Below, in pieces: positions 1 to 7,431 of a stretch of DNA of 18,885 bases. This DNA is from Clostridiales bacterium. GTDB lineage: Bacteria; Bacillota; Clostridia; Oscillospirales; Oscillospiraceae. Every line of letters starts with the position of its first letter. Positions within the stretch are counted from its first letter, which is position 1. The translations under genes and the position numbers were made by a program. The DNA lies in contig SFHJ01000035.1 of the NCBI GenBank assembly GCA_004555655.1, forward strand, positions 1 through 18,885, read 5' to 3'. The notes beneath the pieces were generated by a model. That model saw only the letters and a program-made list of their open reading frames with translations, was not told the DNA's origin and ran no database searches.

Positions 1-99
1 GCAAGTGTGCAGGCTGTCCGCTTCTGGCGGACAGCTCGTGCGCGCAGCAGGCCGCAGCCTGTTGTCGAAAAACTCCAAAGGAGTTTTTCGACAGCCTCA
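1..99. repeat. Left copy of a 99-base hairpin-rich repeat (inverted relative to 18787-18885)
   Basis: Bases 1-99 are an exact reverse complement of 18787-18885; the copies diverge at the next inward base. The unit contains three stem-loops: a 9 bp stem 13-21/27-35 with a 5-base loop, a short stem 48-52/57-61, and a perfect 14 bp stem 63-76/80-93 with loop AAA. No ORF of plausible coding character lies in it. It sits downstream of the GNAT gene stop, right next to that gene's own hairpin at 98-127. Its outer limit is not visible because the window ends here, so the true element may be longer. The likely class is a dispersed, non-coding intergenic palindromic repeat (REP- or MITE-like), by inference. 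Confidence 0.9.
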
Positions 100-127
100 C
101 AGGCGGAGCAGCAATGCTCCGCCTGTG
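98..127 (-). terminator. Hairpin downstream of the GNAT gene
   Basis: A perfect 13 bp stem (98-109/110 paired with 115-127) with a 4-base loop lies three bases past the stop codon of the minus-strand acetyltransferase gene. On the minus strand it is followed by AGGCTGTCG, the start of the repeat, and not by a T-run. It therefore looks like an intrinsic terminator stem whose tract is missing or has been displaced by the repeat. It may instead be a variable first hairpin of the repeat unit itself. Confidence 0.55.
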
Positions 128-130
128 TGT

Positions 131-637
131 TTACAGATACAGATTCATAAGATACGCGTCATAAGACACGCCGTCCACGCACATGAATTTCGCAAACGTG
201 CCGATCTTCTCAAAGCCCATCTTTTCATACAGCGCTATGGCCGGTGCATTGTCGGTGCGCACCTGCAGCTCAATAACGCGCAGGCCCACCCGCTTCGCCT
301 GCGCGATCAGCGCGGTGAGCATCGCCGTGCCCACGCCGCGGCGCCAGTGCGAGCGGCGAACGCTCACGGCCAGTTCCGCCCGGTGCGCGATGCGCGGGCG
401 GAAGCCGCCCTGCAGCGTGCAGACCGAGACGATCTTGCCTGCGTCAAGGCCCAGCAGCATGCAGCTGTTGGGCGAGGAGCGTATGGCGGCGATGAAGCGT
501 GCCTCCTGCGCCTCGTCAAAGCCACAGCCGCCCGCGCCGAAGAGCAGATTGTCCGACTCGGCACCCACCATGTCCAGATATTCGATCAATGCCCGTGCGT
601 CCGTTTCCGCCGCCGGACGGATGGTCAGGTTTTCCAT
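131..637 (-). CDS. GNAT family N-acetyltransferase
   Basis: 168 residues, the usual length of a single-domain GNAT enzyme. These enzymes move an acetyl group from acetyl-CoA to an amine on a small molecule or protein. The acetyl-CoA-binding motif A is clear at residues 91-106: a beta strand (AELAVSV) followed by RRSHWRRGVGTAM, which matches the Q/RxxGxG/A pyrophosphate loop. Near the C terminus, NAPAIALYEKMGFEKIG is the typical motif B region with the ALYEKxGF signature. The start at 637 has a GGGGGAG ribosome binding site just upstream. Only 14 bases separate it from the stop of the lysozyme gene, so the two are probably co-transcribed. The substrate cannot be read from the sequence. It is not obviously RimI-like or an antibiotic acetyltransferase. 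Confidence 0.9.
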   Translation of the reverse strand: MENLTIRPAAETDARALIEYLDMVGAESDNLLFGAGGCGFDEAQEARFIAAIRSSPNSCMLLGLDAGKIVSVCTLQGGFRPRIAHRAELAVSVRRSHWRRGVGTAMLTALIAQAKRVGLRVIELQVRTDNAPAIALYEKMGFEKIGTFAKFMCVDGVSYDAYLMNLYL

Positions 638-651
638 TGCTTCTCCCCCAT

Positions 652-1560
652 TCAGTTCTTCACCGGTTCGTAAAAGCTGAGATTCAGATCCACGTCGGTG
701 CTGATGCCGTCTATCCGGCCGTCATTGGCATACTGCCAGATTTGAAAATCGTACAGGAACGTGGGCGTGGGATTGTATTCTGCCAGCCAGAAGATATAGT
801 CCTGCAGCTTCAGAAGGTCAAATTCCTGATACCCCTGCCGCTGGTTGAAATAGATGCCGGCGCGGTAGCCCGCCTGCTCAATCGCATTGCAGAATGCATA
901 GGCGCAGCCGCTTAGGATGATGCTGTCCATGCCGTCGGTCCGGGCCTCGGCCTCGATGTCCTCCCAGTCGAAGATGACGGGATACTGCAGCGAATGGCCC
1001 TCCAGCGCGTCAAGGACGAACTGCGCCTCCTCCAGCGCCTCATCGGCGTTGATCGCCTGCGAGAAAAAGTACACGCCCACGTCGAGCCCTGCCTCCTGCG
1101 CGAGACGGATATTCTGCTCAAAATACGCGTCCGGCTGGATCTCGCCCTCGGTATAGCCGCGGTAGCCAACGCGGATCATGGCAAACTCCACCCCGGCGGC
1201 CGCAACGGCCTGCCAGTCGATGTCCTGTTGGTGCGAGGACACATCGACACCCACATGAGCGGGCGTGTCGCCGGAATAGCGAATAAGGCCGTCCTGCTGA
1301 TAAAATTTCGACGCGTCATAGCTGTTGACGGCGAGGCCCGGAATGAGGCCATCTTCCGGCGCATCGGACGGCTGCATCTGCGTCTGGCCGGGCGTTTCCT
1401 CCTCGCCGGGCCCGTCGGAAGCAATCGTGGAGCTCTCGCCGTAGTGCGTCAGCTTTGCCAGCAGGCTGAGCCCGCCCCAGACCACGGCGGCCGCGAGCAG
1501 CACACAGACAAGCACCGCGGCAAGCCGCGCCGGCGCGAGTTTTGTTCGTTTTCGTCTCAT
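652..1560 (-). CDS. Membrane-anchored GH25 family lysozyme (N-acetylmuramidase)
   Basis: 302 residues from the ATG at 1560, chosen because AAAGGAG sits 6 bases upstream; a longer in-frame form to 1602 has no such site. A basic N terminus (MRRKRTK) and one hydrophobic span at about residues 12-36 indicate a signal anchor. An acidic, Pro/Gln-rich linker (about 40-75) follows. The glycosyl hydrolase 25 domain starts at about 102 and runs to the end. GVDVSSHQ carries D106, and PVIFDWED carries the DxE pair D198/E200, the acidic residues expected at the active site of Cellosyl-type lysozymes. The protein should cut the beta-1,4 bond between MurNAc and GlcNAc in peptidoglycan on the outer face. Roles in wall turnover or daughter-cell separation are likely but not shown. 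It is the first gene of a pair with the GNAT gene. Confidence 0.93.
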   Translation of the reverse strand: MRRKRTKLAPARLAAVLVCVLLAAAVVWGGLSLLAKLTHYGESSTIASDGPGEEETPGQTQMQPSDAPEDGLIPGLAVNSYDASKFYQQDGLIRYSGDTPAHVGVDVSSHQQDIDWQAVAAAGVEFAMIRVGYRGYTEGEIQPDAYFEQNIRLAQEAGLDVGVYFFSQAINADEALEEAQFVLDALEGHSLQYPVIFDWEDIEAEARTDGMDSIILSGCAYAFCNAIEQAGYRAGIYFNQRQGYQEFDLLKLQDYIFWLAEYNPTPTFLYDFQIWQYANDGRIDGISTDVDLNLSFYEPVKN

Positions 1561-1590
1561 CTGTAGCTCCTTTGTCAGATTCTGCGCTCT

Positions 1591-1619
1591 ATCATACCAC
1601 ACTTTTCACCGTTCGCCAA
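1591..1619 (-). promoter_or_regulatory. Predicted promoter for the lysozyme-GNAT pair
   Basis: Read on the minus strand: TTGGCG (-35), a 17-base spacer and TATGAT (-10) preceded by TGG, an extended -10 element. It lies about 30 bases upstream of the lysozyme start and is divergent from the promoter at 1660-1688. Confidence 0.5.
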
Positions 1620-1659
1620 GATTCGCGCCGGTTCTTTCGTCCGATTTTGAAAAAAATCG

Positions 1660-1688
1660 TTGTGAATCGTGCATGATTATAGTATAAT
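1660..1688 (+). promoter_or_regulatory. Predicted sigma-A-type promoter for the CapA-family gene
   Basis: TTGTGA (-35), a 17-base spacer and a perfect TATAAT (-10) lie in an AT-rich stretch that contrasts with the GC-rich genes around it. The start codon follows at 1722, preceded by AAAGGAGG at 1706-1713. Confidence 0.8.
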
Positions 1689-1721
1689 AGACAAAACTAT
1701 ACAGAAAAGGAGGCTTCGTTC

Positions 1722-3047
1722 ATGGATACAGAACATCAGGATCAGGAATATGAACGGGACGAACAGCTTCTGGAAGCCAGGCGGCTGAAACGTCTGGAGC
1801 AAAAACGCAAACGCAAGATGCAGCAGCGCATCGTATTGGGCGTGCTGCTGATTATTCTGGTACTCATTATCGTACTGGTCGTCAAGGGCTGCCGCAGCGA
1901 TAAGACGGATACGCCTGAAGAGCCCGAGCAGACGCAGCAAGTTGAGCCCGAGCAGACGCCCACCGTGCAGACTGAGCCGGATACCGTCGTGACGCTGGCG
2001 GCCGTGGGCGATATCATGATGTATGACGAGCAGATTGAAGACGCGAAGCAGGAAGACGGCAGCTACGATTTTACCAGCTGCTTCTCGGCCGTCTCAGGCC
2101 TGACAGCCTCGGCCGATATTACCGTCGGCAATCTGGAGCTCAATTTCTGCGGCGAGCCGTATTCCGGCTTCCCCGACTTCCGCGCACCCGAGACGCTGGC
2201 CGATACGCTGCGCACGCTGGGCTTTGATGTGCTGCAGACAGCCAACACCTACAGTATCATGAACGGCATCTCCGGCCTTGAAAGCACGCTCCGCTATCTC
2301 GATACCGCCGGGCTCAGCCACGTCGGCACCTATGCCAGCGCTGAGGACAAGACCACCAACGGCGGGGTGCTGCTGAAAAACGTGAACGGCGTGAAGATCG
2401 CCTTTATCGGCTTTACCAAGGGCGTGAACAACCTGACGCTGCCCGAGGGCTCGGAGTACGCAGTGGATCTTCTCTACACCGACTACAGCACCGATTATTC
2501 CAAGATCAGCAGCAAGGCCATCGTTGCGTCCGTGGAGTCGGCAAAAGCGCTGAACCCTGACGTGATCGTGGCGATGCTGCACTGGGGCTCGGAATACAGC
2601 ACCAGCGTGGATGAGGGCCAGTCGCAGATCACAACGCTGCTGCTGGAAAACGGCGTGGACGTGATTTTGGGCTCGCATTCGCACATCGTAGGTAAAATGG
2701 AAACGCGCAACGTCACCACCGTCGACGGCGAGGAAAAGACCTGCTTTGTGGCCTACAGCCTCGGCAATTTCTGTGCGATCAAAAAACAGGACTATACGGA
2801 TGAATCGGTCATACTGAACCTCGAGTTCACAAAAAACGGCGAGACGGGCGACACGACGATCACAAACATCAGCTATACGCCGCTGTATATCATGGACAGT
2901 GGCGCGGAAGCGGCCGGCCGTTTCCAGGTGCTGCCGGTACGCAGCGCCATCACCAGCAATCTCTTCGGCGAAAAGCAGCAGGCGCTGACCGATGCCATCG
3001 CGCATCTGCGCACGAATACGGCTTCGGACTACGATTCCGGCAAATAA
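1722..3047 (+). CDS. CapA-family (PgsA-like) metallophosphatase-fold protein, membrane-anchored
   Basis: 441 residues. The first 35 are highly charged (probable coiled coil), followed by one membrane span at about 37-55 and an acidic Glu/Gln/Pro-rich linker to about 87. The CapA/PGA_cap domain then fills the outer-face part. Visible motifs: VGDIMMY (G96-D97), GNLEL (N137-E139), LHWGSEYS (H287), ILGSHSHIV (H319/H321) and YSLGNF (345-350). Family members act in poly-gamma-glutamate capsule synthesis or anchoring, but many clostridial members stand alone, as here, with no capB or capC neighbour. One key motif is changed: the usual ANNH after the GNLE motif is ANTY (174-177), so a metal-binding His is missing. 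Activity could therefore be altered, or the role structural. Strong promoter and ribosome binding site; terminator at 3058-3084. Confidence 0.88.
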   Translation: MDTEHQDQEYERDEQLLEARRLKRLEQKRKRKMQQRIVLGVLLIILVLIIVLVVKGCRSDKTDTPEEPEQTQQVEPEQTPTVQTEPDTVVTLAAVGDIMMYDEQIEDAKQEDGSYDFTSCFSAVSGLTASADITVGNLELNFCGEPYSGFPDFRAPETLADTLRTLGFDVLQTANTYSIMNGISGLESTLRYLDTAGLSHVGTYASAEDKTTNGGVLLKNVNGVKIAFIGFTKGVNNLTLPEGSEYAVDLLYTDYSTDYSKISSKAIVASVESAKALNPDVIVAMLHWGSEYSTSVDEGQSQITTLLLENGVDVILGSHSHIVGKMETRNVTTVDGEEKTCFVAYSLGNFCAIKKQDYTDESVILNLEFTKNGETGDTTITNISYTPLYIMDSGAEAAGRFQVLPVRSAITSNLFGEKQQALTDAIAHLRTNTASDYDSGK

Positions 3048-3057
3048 CCGGCAGAAG

Positions 3058-3084
3058 GGGCTGCGCCCGCCGCAGCCCTTTTTT
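3058..3084 (+). terminator. Intrinsic terminator after the CapA-family gene
   Basis: An 8 bp GC-rich stem (3058-3065/3071-3078) with loop CCCGC is followed at once by six T. It starts 10 bases after the CapA stop codon, so the next gene may be read only by partial read-through or from a weak promoter I could not identify in the 38 bases between. Confidence 0.85.
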
Positions 3085-3122
3085 GCTGTTTCCCACAACA
3101 TATCATAAGGAGTTACAACATC

Positions 3123-3620
3123 ATGATGAACAAGCAGCAGGTCTATGAATTTCTGCGCCAGAAGGGCGTCTGGTTCGAGGTCACGGAGCACAAGGCCGTC
3201 TTCAGCGCCGCCGAGTCGCACGAGGTTCCCATGCCCTACCCCTCGGCCGACAGCATCAATCTGTTCCTTCGTGACGACAAGCGCCGCAACTTCTACCTCA
3301 TCACGACGCACGCGGCCAAGCACATTGACCTCAAGCAGTTCCGCCATACCTACGGCACGCGTTCGCTCAGCTTCGGCTCGCCCGACGATCTTATGGAGCG
3401 CATGGGACTTCTGCCCGGCTCGGTAACGCCGATGGGGCTGCTCAACGACCCCGAGCACAAGGTGCAGTTTTACTTTGACGAGTATTTTCTTGAGGAGCCG
3501 GGCATCTTCGGCCTGCATCCGAACGAAAATACCGCGACCGTGTGGATGAAAACGCAGGATCTCATCGATATTCTCACCGAATTCGGCACGCCGGTGCACA
3601 TCGTCCACTTCGACTGGTAA
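3123..3620 (+). CDS. Prolyl-tRNA synthetase-associated domain protein (ProX/PrdX-type aminoacyl-tRNA deacylase)
   Basis: 165 residues, the full length of stand-alone members of the YbaK/ProX family. ProX-type proteins hydrolyse Ala-tRNA(Pro), clearing alanine wrongly loaded by prolyl-tRNA synthetase. Supporting motifs: a basic N-terminal substrate-pocket region (DKRRNFYLITTHAAKHIDLK, residues 52-71), the hallmark GSVTPMGLLND (99-109) and LHPNENTATV (131-140). It acts in the cytoplasm in trans, and no proS lies beside it. The ATG at 3123 has AAGGAG 10 bases upstream; a second ATG follows at 3126 with a less suitable 13-base gap. Substrate choice (Ala versus Cys or another amino acid) is inferred from the family, not proven. 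Confidence 0.92.
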   Translation: MMNKQQVYEFLRQKGVWFEVTEHKAVFSAAESHEVPMPYPSADSINLFLRDDKRRNFYLITTHAAKHIDLKQFRHTYGTRSLSFGSPDDLMERMGLLPGSVTPMGLLNDPEHKVQFYFDEYFLEEPGIFGLHPNENTATVWMKTQDLIDILTEFGTPVHIVHFDW

Positions 3621-3634
3621 CCGTCTATACGAAG

Positions 3635-3670
3635 GCCCCGCAGCTTCGCGCGAAGCTGCGGGGCTTTTTT
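3635..3670 (+). terminator. Strong intrinsic terminator between convergent genes
   Basis: A 30-base perfect palindrome (3635-3664) centred on CGCG is followed by six T on the plus strand. It ends the ProX-type gene, and it lies immediately beyond the minus-strand citrate synthase stop at 3672, where its stem could also help stop that transcript. The minus-strand side lacks a T-run, so termination there would be weaker. Confidence 0.93.
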
Positions 3671-3671
3671 G

Positions 3672-5003
3672 TCAGGTTTTCTCGGCCATGACGCTGATGT
3701 ACGCAGGGCGGATGATCTTGTCCATGCAGACCAGCTCCTCGATGCGGTGCGCGCTCCAGCCCACAATACGCGCAACGGCGAAGATCGCCGTATACAGCTC
3801 CTGCGGAATGCCCAGCATGTCGTAGACAAAGCCGCTGTAGAAGTCGACATTCGGGCTCACGCCCTTGTAGATATGCCGCAGCTGCGCAATGAGCTTTGGT
3901 GCCAGCTCCTCCACGTTCTGATACAGCTGCAGATCCTTCTCGCGGCCCTTCTCCGCCGCCAGCGTTTCCACGTAACGCCGGAACACGCGTTCGCGCGGGT
4001 CGGAGAGCGAATACACCGCGTGGCCCATACCATAGACCAGGCCCTTGCGGTCGAACGCCTCCTTGTTGATGATCTTCGTCAGATACGCTGCCAGCTCGTC
4101 GCGGTCGGCGGTATCCGACACATGTGCGCGGATATCATCCATCATTTCCATCACCTTGATGTTCGCGCCGCCGTGCTTGGGCCCTTTGAGCGACGACATG
4201 GCCGCTGCGATGGTGGAATACGTATCCGACCCCGATGACGTGACCACGCGCGTGGTAAAGGTGGAGTTATTGCCTCCGCCGTGCTCCATGTGCAGAATAA
4301 GCGCAGTATCGAGCACCTTCGCCTCGGTCTTTGTATACGACTTGTCCGGCCGGAGCATCATGAGCAGGTTTTCCGCCGTCGAGAGCTTCGCGCTCGGGCG
4401 GTGGATAATCATACTGTCCTGCTTCTCATAGTAGTTGTACGCATGATAGCCGTACACGGCCAGCAGCGGGAACTCGCTGATGAGCTGGATGCACTGGCGC
4501 AAAGAGTTGCCCACAGAGGCGTCGTTGGCCCGTTTGTCATACGACGCGAGCGTCAGAACGCTTCTTGTCATGGAGTTCATGATGTCATAGCTCGGCGCTT
4601 TCATGATGACGTCGCGCGTGAAATTCGTCGGAAGCGTGCGGCAGCCGCCGATGAGCTTTTTAAACCCGCGCAGCTGCTGCGCATCAGGCAGCTCGCCCAT
4701 CAAAAGCAGATACGCCACCTTTTCAAAGCCCGCCTCCTCCGGGCCGAGATCACCGATCAGCTTTTCCACACGGTAGCCGCGGTACCAGAGCTCGCCGTCG
4801 CAGGGTGTCTTCTGCCCGTCCACCATCTTTGACGAGACGATCTTTGAAATGTTCGTCAGGCCTGCTCGCACGCCGTTGCCGTTTTCGTCGCGCAGTCCCT
4901 TCTTCACGCCGTACGCATTATAGAGTTCCGGTGCGATGGCATCGTTTCTGCGGCACACATCCTCTTTTTCCGCAATGTATTCGTTCAGTTTTATCAGGTT
5001 CAT
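3672..5003 (-). CDS. gltA: Citrate synthase (citrate/2-methylcitrate synthase family)
   Basis: 443 residues from the ATG at 5003, chosen because AAAAGGAGAT lies 7 bases upstream. An in-frame extension to 5162 would start with an unlikely 53-residue leader and run across the promoter. The enzyme joins oxaloacetate and acetyl-CoA into citrate. Active-site residues match the family: H241 (EHGGGN, oxaloacetate binding), the catalytic triad H277 (PKHGGAN), H328 (GMGHAVYS) and D387 (NVDFYSG), and SDPRE just after H328. It is of the longer clostridial type with EHGGGNNST. It stands alone, without aconitase or isocitrate dehydrogenase beside it. Citrate made here probably feeds glutamate synthesis in an anaerobe. 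2-methylcitrate activity cannot be excluded by sequence. Confidence 0.95.
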   Translation of the reverse strand: MNLIKLNEYIAEKEDVCRRNDAIAPELYNAYGVKKGLRDENGNGVRAGLTNISKIVSSKMVDGQKTPCDGELWYRGYRVEKLIGDLGPEEAGFEKVAYLLLMGELPDAQQLRGFKKLIGGCRTLPTNFTRDVIMKAPSYDIMNSMTRSVLTLASYDKRANDASVGNSLRQCIQLISEFPLLAVYGYHAYNYYEKQDSMIIHRPSAKLSTAENLLMMLRPDKSYTKTEAKVLDTALILHMEHGGGNNSTFTTRVVTSSGSDTYSTIAAAMSSLKGPKHGGANIKVMEMMDDIRAHVSDTADRDELAAYLTKIINKEAFDRKGLVYGMGHAVYSLSDPRERVFRRYVETLAAEKGREKDLQLYQNVEELAPKLIAQLRHIYKGVSPNVDFYSGFVYDMLGIPQELYTAIFAVARIVGWSAHRIEELVCMDKIIRPAYISVMAEKT

Positions 5004-5079
5004 CCGCCGTATCTCCTTTTCGTCCGCCGCCCGCGCACGCACGCGCGGCCCTCTGTACATACACATAATAAATAAGTAG

Positions 5080-5108
5080 ATTATGCATGATTTTCTGATT
5101 TGTGTCAA
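5080..5108 (-). promoter_or_regulatory. Predicted promoter for citrate synthase
   Basis: On the minus strand: a perfect TTGACA (-35), a 17-base spacer and CATAAT (-10, five of six consensus bases). It lies in an AT-rich island about 75 bases upstream of the gltA start. Confidence 0.8.
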
Positions 5109-5160
5109 TCGAACCGTCAAAAACGTCACAGAATGTTTACAGTTTTGCGAAAAATGCCGC

Positions 5161-5191
5161 AAAAAAAGAGCCGCTGCAAGCGGCTCTTTTT
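5161..5191 (-). terminator. Bidirectional-looking intrinsic terminator after the EF-G-like gene
   Basis: An 8 bp stem GAGCCGCT/AGCGGCTC (5168-5175/5179-5186) with loop GCA is flanked by seven A on the left and five T on the right. On the minus strand it follows the EF-G-like stop (5204) by about 18 bases and ends in a T-run. The base pairing can extend into the A/T flanks. Confidence 0.92.
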
Positions 5192-5203
5192 CTGTGATAA
5201 GAC

Positions 5204-7273
5204 TTATTCTTCCTCGGCGTCCTTCTTGGCTTCTTCGATGATCTTGGCCTGATTCATCTGCGGCACTTCCTCGTAACGGACGAACTTCAGCGTGTAGCTG
5301 CCTCTGCCCTGGGTCATGGCGCGCAGGTCGATGGTGTAAGAACTCATCTCACCGAACGGAACTTCGGCCTCAACGACCTGATAGCCGGGGTTCTCGGGAT
5401 CGGGGTTCATACCCATGACACGGCCGCGGCGCTTGTTGAGATCGCCGATGATATCGCCCATGTTGGCGTCGGGGATGAGGACCTTCAGCTCGCCGATCGG
5501 CTCGAGCAGGGTCGGGCCGGCGGTGGGCAGGCCTTCCTTGTACGCGATACCGGCCGCGGTCTGGAACGCCATATCGGACGAGTCGACGGGGTGATAGGAA
5601 CCGAAGTACAGCGTGGACTTCAGGAACACAACGGGGTAACCGGCCAGAACACCCTTGCCGACGCAGTTGCGCAGGCCCTTTTCAACCGACGGGATGAAGT
5701 TCTTCGGCACGCAGCCGCCGACGGTCTCATCGGCGAAGATCATCTCTTCGGACTCGGACTGCGGCTCGAAGCGGATATAGACGTCGCCGAACTGGCCATG
5801 GCCGCCGGACTGCTTCTTATGACGGCCGTGGACCTCGACCTTCTTCTTGATGGTCTCGCGGTAAGCGATCTTGGCGGGCTTGAGAACCGCCTCGACCTTA
5901 TACTTGCTCTGCAGCTTGGCCATGAGCACGGACAGCTGCATATCGCCTGCGCCGGCGATGATGAGCTCCTTGGTCTCGGGGTCGTTGCCGTAGGTGAAGG
6001 AGGCGTCCTCCTCGTTCAGCTTGACAAGGCCGGAAGCGATCTTGTCCTCAGTACCCTTGACCTTGGCGTAAATGGCCATCTTGTACATGGGCTCGTCGTA
6101 CTTCATGGGCTTGACGGTGACGGTCTTATCGGCCAGGCCCAGCGTGTCGCCGGTCTTGACAGAGGCGAGCTTGGTAAACACGCCGATGTCGCCGCAGCAG
6201 ATCTTGCTGGTCTTGGTGTTGTCCTTGCCGCGCGGGAAGAACATGTTGCCCAGCTTCTCAGAGTCGCCGGTGCGGACGTTCACGAGCGTCATGGTGTCTT
6301 CCACGTCGCCGGAGATAACCTTGAAGTAGGAGTTCTTGCCGTACTGGTCGGCCATGGTGTTGAACACGAAGACCATGGGGCTGCCCTTGGGGTCGAGCTT
6401 GAACTCGGACTCCTTGCCCTCTTCGTCGACCTTGGTCATCGGACGGCCCTCAAGCGGGTTGGGGGCGTACTTGACGAGGTCGGCCATGAGGTTTGTGGTG
6501 CCCAAACCCGTCATCGCACAGCCGCAGAACACCGGCGTGACGCTGCGGTCACGGATGCCGGCCTTGATGCCGGTGAGCAGCTCTTCAGGCGTGAACGGCT
6601 CTTCCATGAAGAACTTCTCCATGAGCGCCTCGTCGGTCTCAGCGACCTGCTCGTTGAGCTCAGCCATGTACTCTTCAATCTTTTCCTCGGCGTCGGCGGG
6701 CAGCGCGATGGGCTTGCCGGCAGCGTCGTAGGCCTTCTTCTCGATCAGATCGACCACGCCCACGGCCTGCTCGCCGTGGAGGATCGGGAACGTGAACGGG
6801 ATGACGGATGCGCCGAAGGTATTGCGCAGCGAATCGAGCACGGCGAAGAAGTTGGCATGCTCTTCATCGAGCTTGGAAACATAGAACATGGCGGGCAGCT
6901 TGGCCTTGGCCAGATACTTCCAGCCCTTCTCGGTGCCGACACCGATGCCGCTCTTGGCCGTGACGCAGATGAGGCCCGCGTCAGCCACGCGCAGAGACTG
7001 CACAACCTCACCGGCGAAGTCGAAATAGCCGGGGTTGTCGATCACATTGATCTTGCACTTATTATATTCAACAGGAATGACGGACGAAGAGATGGAGTAC
7101 TGTCTCTTCTTTTCCTCATCATCAAAGTCGGAAACCGTCGTGCCGTCGGCACGTTTGCCCAGACGCGTAATCGCCTTGGTCGTAAACAGCATGCTCTCGC
7201 ACAGTGCGGATTTGCCGTCGCCGCCATGGCCCAGCAGGCAGATGTTGCGAATGTCATTGGCAGTATAGCCCAT
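5204..7273 (-). CDS. Elongation factor G-like GTPase (EF-G paralogue)
   Basis: 689 residues, with all EF-G domains present. G1 is GHGGDGKS (15-22), the switch-I region is RQYSIS (57-62), G3 is DNPGYFDF (79-86) and G4 is SKLD (133-136). Classical EF-G has GHxDxGKT, RGITI, DTPGHVDF and NKxD, so every G motif is altered and the switch-II His that activates water is Tyr. Domain IV is preserved (SGGHGQFGDVYI and YHPVDSSDMAF, which holds the His of the tip region). This pattern matches the EF-G II/FusA2-like paralogues of Clostridia and Thermotogales and not the main fusA; a role in translation or ribosome handling is inferred. Start choice: the ATG at 7273 is 11 bases from GGAG, while an in-frame TTG at 7279 is only 5 bases from it, so the TTG remains possible. 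It has its own promoter and terminator. Confidence 0.9.
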   Translation of the reverse strand: MGYTANDIRNICLLGHGGDGKSALCESMLFTTKAITRLGKRADGTTVSDFDDEEKKRQYSISSSVIPVEYNKCKINVIDNPGYFDFAGEVVQSLRVADAGLICVTAKSGIGVGTEKGWKYLAKAKLPAMFYVSKLDEEHANFFAVLDSLRNTFGASVIPFTFPILHGEQAVGVVDLIEKKAYDAAGKPIALPADAEEKIEEYMAELNEQVAETDEALMEKFFMEEPFTPEELLTGIKAGIRDRSVTPVFCGCAMTGLGTTNLMADLVKYAPNPLEGRPMTKVDEEGKESEFKLDPKGSPMVFVFNTMADQYGKNSYFKVISGDVEDTMTLVNVRTGDSEKLGNMFFPRGKDNTKTSKICCGDIGVFTKLASVKTGDTLGLADKTVTVKPMKYDEPMYKMAIYAKVKGTEDKIASGLVKLNEEDASFTYGNDPETKELIIAGAGDMQLSVLMAKLQSKYKVEAVLKPAKIAYRETIKKKVEVHGRHKKQSGGHGQFGDVYIRFEPQSESEEMIFADETVGGCVPKNFIPSVEKGLRNCVGKGVLAGYPVVFLKSTLYFGSYHPVDSSDMAFQTAAGIAYKEGLPTAGPTLLEPIGELKVLIPDANMGDIIGDLNKRRGRVMGMNPDPENPGYQVVEAEVPFGEMSSYTIDLRAMTQGRGSYTLKFVRYEEVPQMNQAKIIEEAKKDAEEE

Positions 7274-7352
7274 AGTCAAAATATCTCCTTTCTACAGACG
7301 GGCAGCGCGCCCATCCCTCGGCAGTACACAATTCAGCCGACGCTTAATGCCC

Positions 7353-7381
7353 ATTATAAACGAATATCGGGCAGAATGCAA
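7353..7381 (-). promoter_or_regulatory. Predicted promoter for the EF-G-like gene
   Basis: On the minus strand: TTGCAT (-35), a 17-base spacer and a perfect TATAAT (-10), about 80 bases upstream of the start. It lies in the 158-base gap after the degenerate ATPase gene, which has no clear terminator of its own. Confidence 0.65.
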
Positions 7382-7431
7382 ATAGAATCTTCGTCAGTTT
7401 CGAACAAATTATGCTGATTTTGCGCACAGCG

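Noticed and set aside
2094..3608. Long minus-strand reading frame (504 codons) opposite the CapA and ProX-type genes
   Set aside because: It crosses two well-supported plus-strand genes and the terminator between them. Its His/Arg/Val-rich composition is typical of the antisense frame of GC-rich coding DNA.
5004..5162. Upstream extension of citrate synthase by 53 residues
   Set aside because: The added residues do not resemble the family and overlap the TTGACA promoter. A good ribosome binding site supports the ATG at 5003.
5591..7417. 608-codon plus-strand frame opposite the EF-G-like gene
   Set aside because: Leu/Val/Gly/His-rich shadow of a real gene. It has no domain and runs through the EF-G promoter.
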